DNA of 21,171 nt from positions 1-21,171 of the forward strand of contig NW_003149143.1 of NCBI RefSeq assembly GCF_000003605.2. The letters are read 5' to 3'. Made by a program: the position numbers and the translations under genes. Source of the DNA: Saccoglossus kowalevskii. Taxonomy: Eukaryota > Hemichordata > Enteropneusta > Harrimaniidae. A model generated the notes under the pieces. That model saw only the letters and a program-made list of their open reading frames with translations. It was not told where the DNA came from and made no database searches. Shown in pieces: positions 18,843 through 21,171 of the stretch (position 1 is the first letter of the stretch; every line of letters begins with the position of its first letter).

Positions 18843-20320
18843 TAATAAACAGTACGAACTGGTCTGAACATCTTGTTCTCTATACCTTAAGCAGTTACTA
18901 AGCATTACAAACTGGTCTGAACACCTAGTTCTCTAGACCTTAAGCAGTTACTAAGCAGTACAAACTGGTTTGAACACCTTGTTCTCTAGACCTTAAGCAG
19001 TTACTAAGCAGTACAAACTGGTCTGAACACCTTGTTCTCTAGACCTTGAGCAGTTACTAAACATTACAAACTGGTCTGAACACTTTGTTCTCTAGACCTT
19101 AAGCAGTTACTAAGCAGTACAAACTGGTCTGAACACCTTGTTCTTTAGACCTTAAGCAGTTACTAAGCAGTACAAACTGGTCTGAACACCTTGTTCTCTA
19201 TACCTTAAGCAGTTACTAAACATTACAAACTGGTCTGAACACCTAGTTCTCTAGACCTTAAGCAGTTACTAAGCAGTACAAATTGGTTTGAACACCTTGT
19301 TCTCTAGACCTTAATCAGTTACTAAGCAGTACAAACTGGTCTGAACACCTAGTTCTCTAGACCTTAAGCAGTTACTAAGCAGTACAAATTGGTTTGAACA
19401 CCTTGTTCTCTAGACCTTAAGCAGTTACTAAGCAGTACAAACTGGTCTGAACACATTGTTCTCTAGACCTTAAGCAGTTACTAAACAGTACGAACTGGTC
19501 TGAACACCTTGTTCTCTAGGCCTTAAGCAGTTACTAAACAGTACAAACTGGTCTGAACACCTTGTTCTCTAGAACTTAAGCAGTTACTAAGCAGTACAAA
19601 CTGGTCTGAACACCTTGTTCTCTAGACCTTAAGCAGTTACTAAGCAGTACAAACTGGTCTGAACACTTTTTTCTCTAGACCTTAAGCAGATACTAAACAG
19701 TACAAACTGCTCTGAACACTTTGTTCTCTAGACCTTAAGCAGTTACTAAACAGTACAAACTGGTCTGAACACCTTGTTCTCTAGAACTTAAGCAGTTACT
19801 AAGCAGTACAAACTGGTCTGAACACCTTGTTCTCTAGACCTTAAGCAGTTACTAAGCAGTACAAACTGGTCTGAACACTTTTTTCTCTAGACCTTAAGCA
19901 GATACTAAACAGTACAAACTGCTCTGAACACTTTGTTCTCTAGACCTTAAGCAGTTACTAAACAGTACGAACTGGTCTGAACACCTTGTTCTCTAGACCT
20001 TAAGCAGTTACTAAGCAGTACAATCTGGTCTGAACACCGTGTTCTCTAGACCTTAAGCAATTACTAAACAGTACAAACTGGTCTGAACACCTTGTTCTCT
20101 AGACCTTAAGCAGATACTAAACAGTACAAACTGCTCTGAACACTTTGTTCTCTAGACCTTAAGCAGTTACTAAACAGTACGAACTGGTCTGAACACCTTG
20201 TTCTCTAGACCTTAAGCAGTTACTAAGCAGTACAAACTGGTCTGAACACCTTGTTATCTAGGCCTTAAGCAGTTACTAAACAGTACAAACTGGTCTGAAC
20301 ACCTTGTTCTCTAGACCTTA
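18838..20320. repeat. Large duplicated block A, partial third copy A3
   Basis: This copy begins inside the block at the TTAATAAACAGTACGAAC / AACATCTTG monomer (18867). It follows A2 at an offset of 1643 bp (31 monomers) and A1 at about 12136 bp. Relative to A1 it carries one extra monomer near 19330 (a second CCTAGTTC unit) and four extra monomers between 19686 and 19898, moving the offset to 12190 and then 12402. Its left edge joins directly to block C at about 18842, a junction not seen in the other copies. Confidence 0.8.
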
Positions 20321-20321
20321 A
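19686..20321. repeat. 212-bp four-monomer repeat, three units
   Basis: GCAGATAC starts at 19686, 19898 and 20110, with 212-bp spacing both times. The middle unit carries ACAATCTGG, ACACCGTG and AAGCAATTAC, matching the single unit at 17991. The first unit has GAACTTAAGCAG and a T-run monomer, and the last ends in TGTTATCTAGG like the second unit at 7708. Copy number is thus one, two or three in the three versions of block A, which marks this as a recently variable local amplification. Confidence 0.8.
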
Positions 20322-20666
20322 GCAGTTACTAAACATTACAAACTGGTCTGAACACCTAGTTCTCTAGACCTTAAGCAGTTACTAAACAGTACAAACTGGT
20401 CTGAACACCTTGTTCTCTAGACCTTAAGCAGTTACTAAACAGTACAAACTGGTCTGAATACCTTTGTTCTCTAGACTTTAAGCAGTTACTAAACAGTACA
20501 AACTGGTCTGAATACCTTGTTCTCTAGACCTTAAGCAGTTACTAAGCTGTACAAACTGGTCTGATCACCTTGTTATCTAGGCCTTAAGCAGTTACTAAAC
20601 AGTACAAACTGGTCTGAACACCTTGTTCTCTAGACCTTAAGCAGTTACTAAGCAGTACAAACTGGT

Positions 20667-21171
20667 CTGATCACATTGTTATCTAGGCCTTAAGCAGTTA
20701 CTAAACAGTACAAACTGGTCTGAACACCTTGTTCTCTAGACCTGAAGCAGTTACTAAGCATTACAAACTAATCTGAACACCTTGTTCTCTAGACCTTAAG
20801 CAGTTACTAAGCAGTACAAACTGGTCTGAACACCTTGTTCTCTAGACCTTAAGCAGTTACTAAACAGTACAAACTGGTCTGAACACCTTGTTCTCTAGAC
20901 CTTAAGCAGTTACAAAACAGTACAAACTGCTCTGAACACCTTGTTCTCTAGACCTTAAGCAGTTACTAAACAGTACGAACTGGTCTGAACATCTTGTTCT
21001 CCATACCTTAAGCAGTTACTAAACATTACAAACTGGTCTGAACACCTAGTTCTTTAGACCTTAAGCAGTTACTAAGCAGTACAAACTGGTTTGAACACCT
21101 TCTTCTCTAGACCTTGAGCAGTTGCTAAACATTACAAACTGGTCTGAACACTTTGTTCTCTAGACCTTAAT
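20667..21171. repeat. Block repeated near the left end of the window (right copy, cut by the edge)
   Basis: This matches 895-1558, with rare markers CTCCATACC (20999), CCTAGTTCTTTAG and AACACCTTCTTCTC (21094), but three monomers shorter. The window ends within a monomer at CTTAAT; the left copy reads CTTAAG there. The match runs up to the edge, so the duplication may extend beyond it. Confidence 0.8.

Larger units (their letters stand above)
1..21171. repeat. 53-bp satellite DNA array, about 399 head-to-tail monomers
   Basis: The entire window is a tandem array of a 53-bp unit, all copies in the same orientation. The landmark AACACC is at 1, 54, 107, 160, then 266 (a T-rich variant sits at 213), and so on to 21147. 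That spacing fits 399 units with a net loss of one base. Reading through on both strands, I found no interruption longer than a few bases. The typical unit is about 40% GC and contains no CpG. It carries the palindromes TCTAGA and CTTAAG and four stop triplets on the + strand. Because 53 is not divisible by 3, every frame closes within about three units, so coding is excluded. Most copies differ from the typical unit by a few substitutions. Indels are mostly 1-2 bases. I do not recognise the family; a centromeric, pericentromeric or subtelomeric location is an inference from size and organisation only. Confidence 0.98.

Noticed and set aside
1-21171. Protein-coding genes on either strand
   Set aside because: The monomer carries TAG, TAA, TGA and TAA triplets on the + strand and TAG/TAA triplets on the - strand. 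A 53-bp period rotates the frame each unit, so every frame is closed within a few units. ATG codons in ACCATG monomers lead to short frames only.
1-21171. CRISPR array (regularly spaced repeats)
   Set aside because: The whole 53-bp period is repeated; there are no unique spacers between repeats, no leader and no cas genes.
1-21171. CENP-B box in the satellite
   Set aside because: The CENP-B box needs TTCG and CGGG cores. The consensus has no CpG, and the few CpG variants (TACGAAC, GACGTT, AACGGG) do not form it.
1-21171. Telomeric or interstitial telomeric repeats
   Set aside because: No TTAGGG-, TTAGG- or TTTAGGG-type tandem runs are seen on either strand; GCCTTAGG at about 6218 and 16763 is a single-base variant of GCCTTAAG.
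1-21171. Transposon or retroelement insertion within the array
   Set aside because: No break in the 53-bp register longer than a few bases, no terminal inverted repeats, no long poly-A tail and no target-site duplications were found.

Overview
The whole window is one uninterrupted tandem satellite array. A unit of 53 bp repeats head to tail in a single orientation from base 1 to base 21171. The landmark AACACC starts at base 1 and its last counterpart starts at 21147. That fits 399 unit lengths with a net length change of only -1 base, plus a 25-base partial unit at the right edge. Both edges cut through the array, so it continues outside the window on both sides. I see no gene, RNA gene, transposon, telomeric repeat or unique sequence. 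Stop codons fall in all six frames within a few units, because 53 is not a multiple of 3 and the unit carries several TAA/TAG/TGA triplets. This is eukaryotic satellite DNA, of centromeric, pericentromeric, subtelomeric or heterochromatic-block type. I do not recognise the family and cannot name the species. The consensus is about 40% GC and has no CpG.

Layout. Bases 1-2980 hold mixed monomer types, with a rather homogeneous stretch at about 1930-2460. Bases 2981-5580 are organised as a higher-order repeat (HOR) of nominally nine monomers, 478 bp, with 8- and 10-monomer versions. Bases 4625-7720 form a block that recurs at 15700-18215, and part of it recurs again at 18838-20320. A second block, 8845-10490, recurs at 13721-15260. 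A shorter block, 15285-15660, recurs at 18466-18842. The right end (20667-21171) repeats 895-1558. Copies of a block differ by whole numbers of monomers (1, 2, 3, 4 and so on), the signature of in-register unequal exchange or replication slippage. Two small patches with dense indels lie near block edges (about 10540-10580 and 13380-13640).

The most striking content of the unit itself is a near-perfect steroid-receptor response element. Nearly every monomer contains TGAACA-CCT-TGTTCT, one terminal base away from the ideal glucocorticoid/androgen/progesterone/mineralocorticoid receptor palindrome AGAACA-nnn-TGTTCT. At five places the monomer variant makes the palindrome perfect. A second, weaker palindrome of the same architecture (AGTACA-AAC-TGGTCT) abuts it, sharing one base. 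The 53-bp period is close to five helical turns, so the elements would recur on one face of the helix. If the host is a vertebrate, this array would be a very large cluster of candidate receptor sites. Binding, function and host are inference; the motif and its repetition are seen directly.
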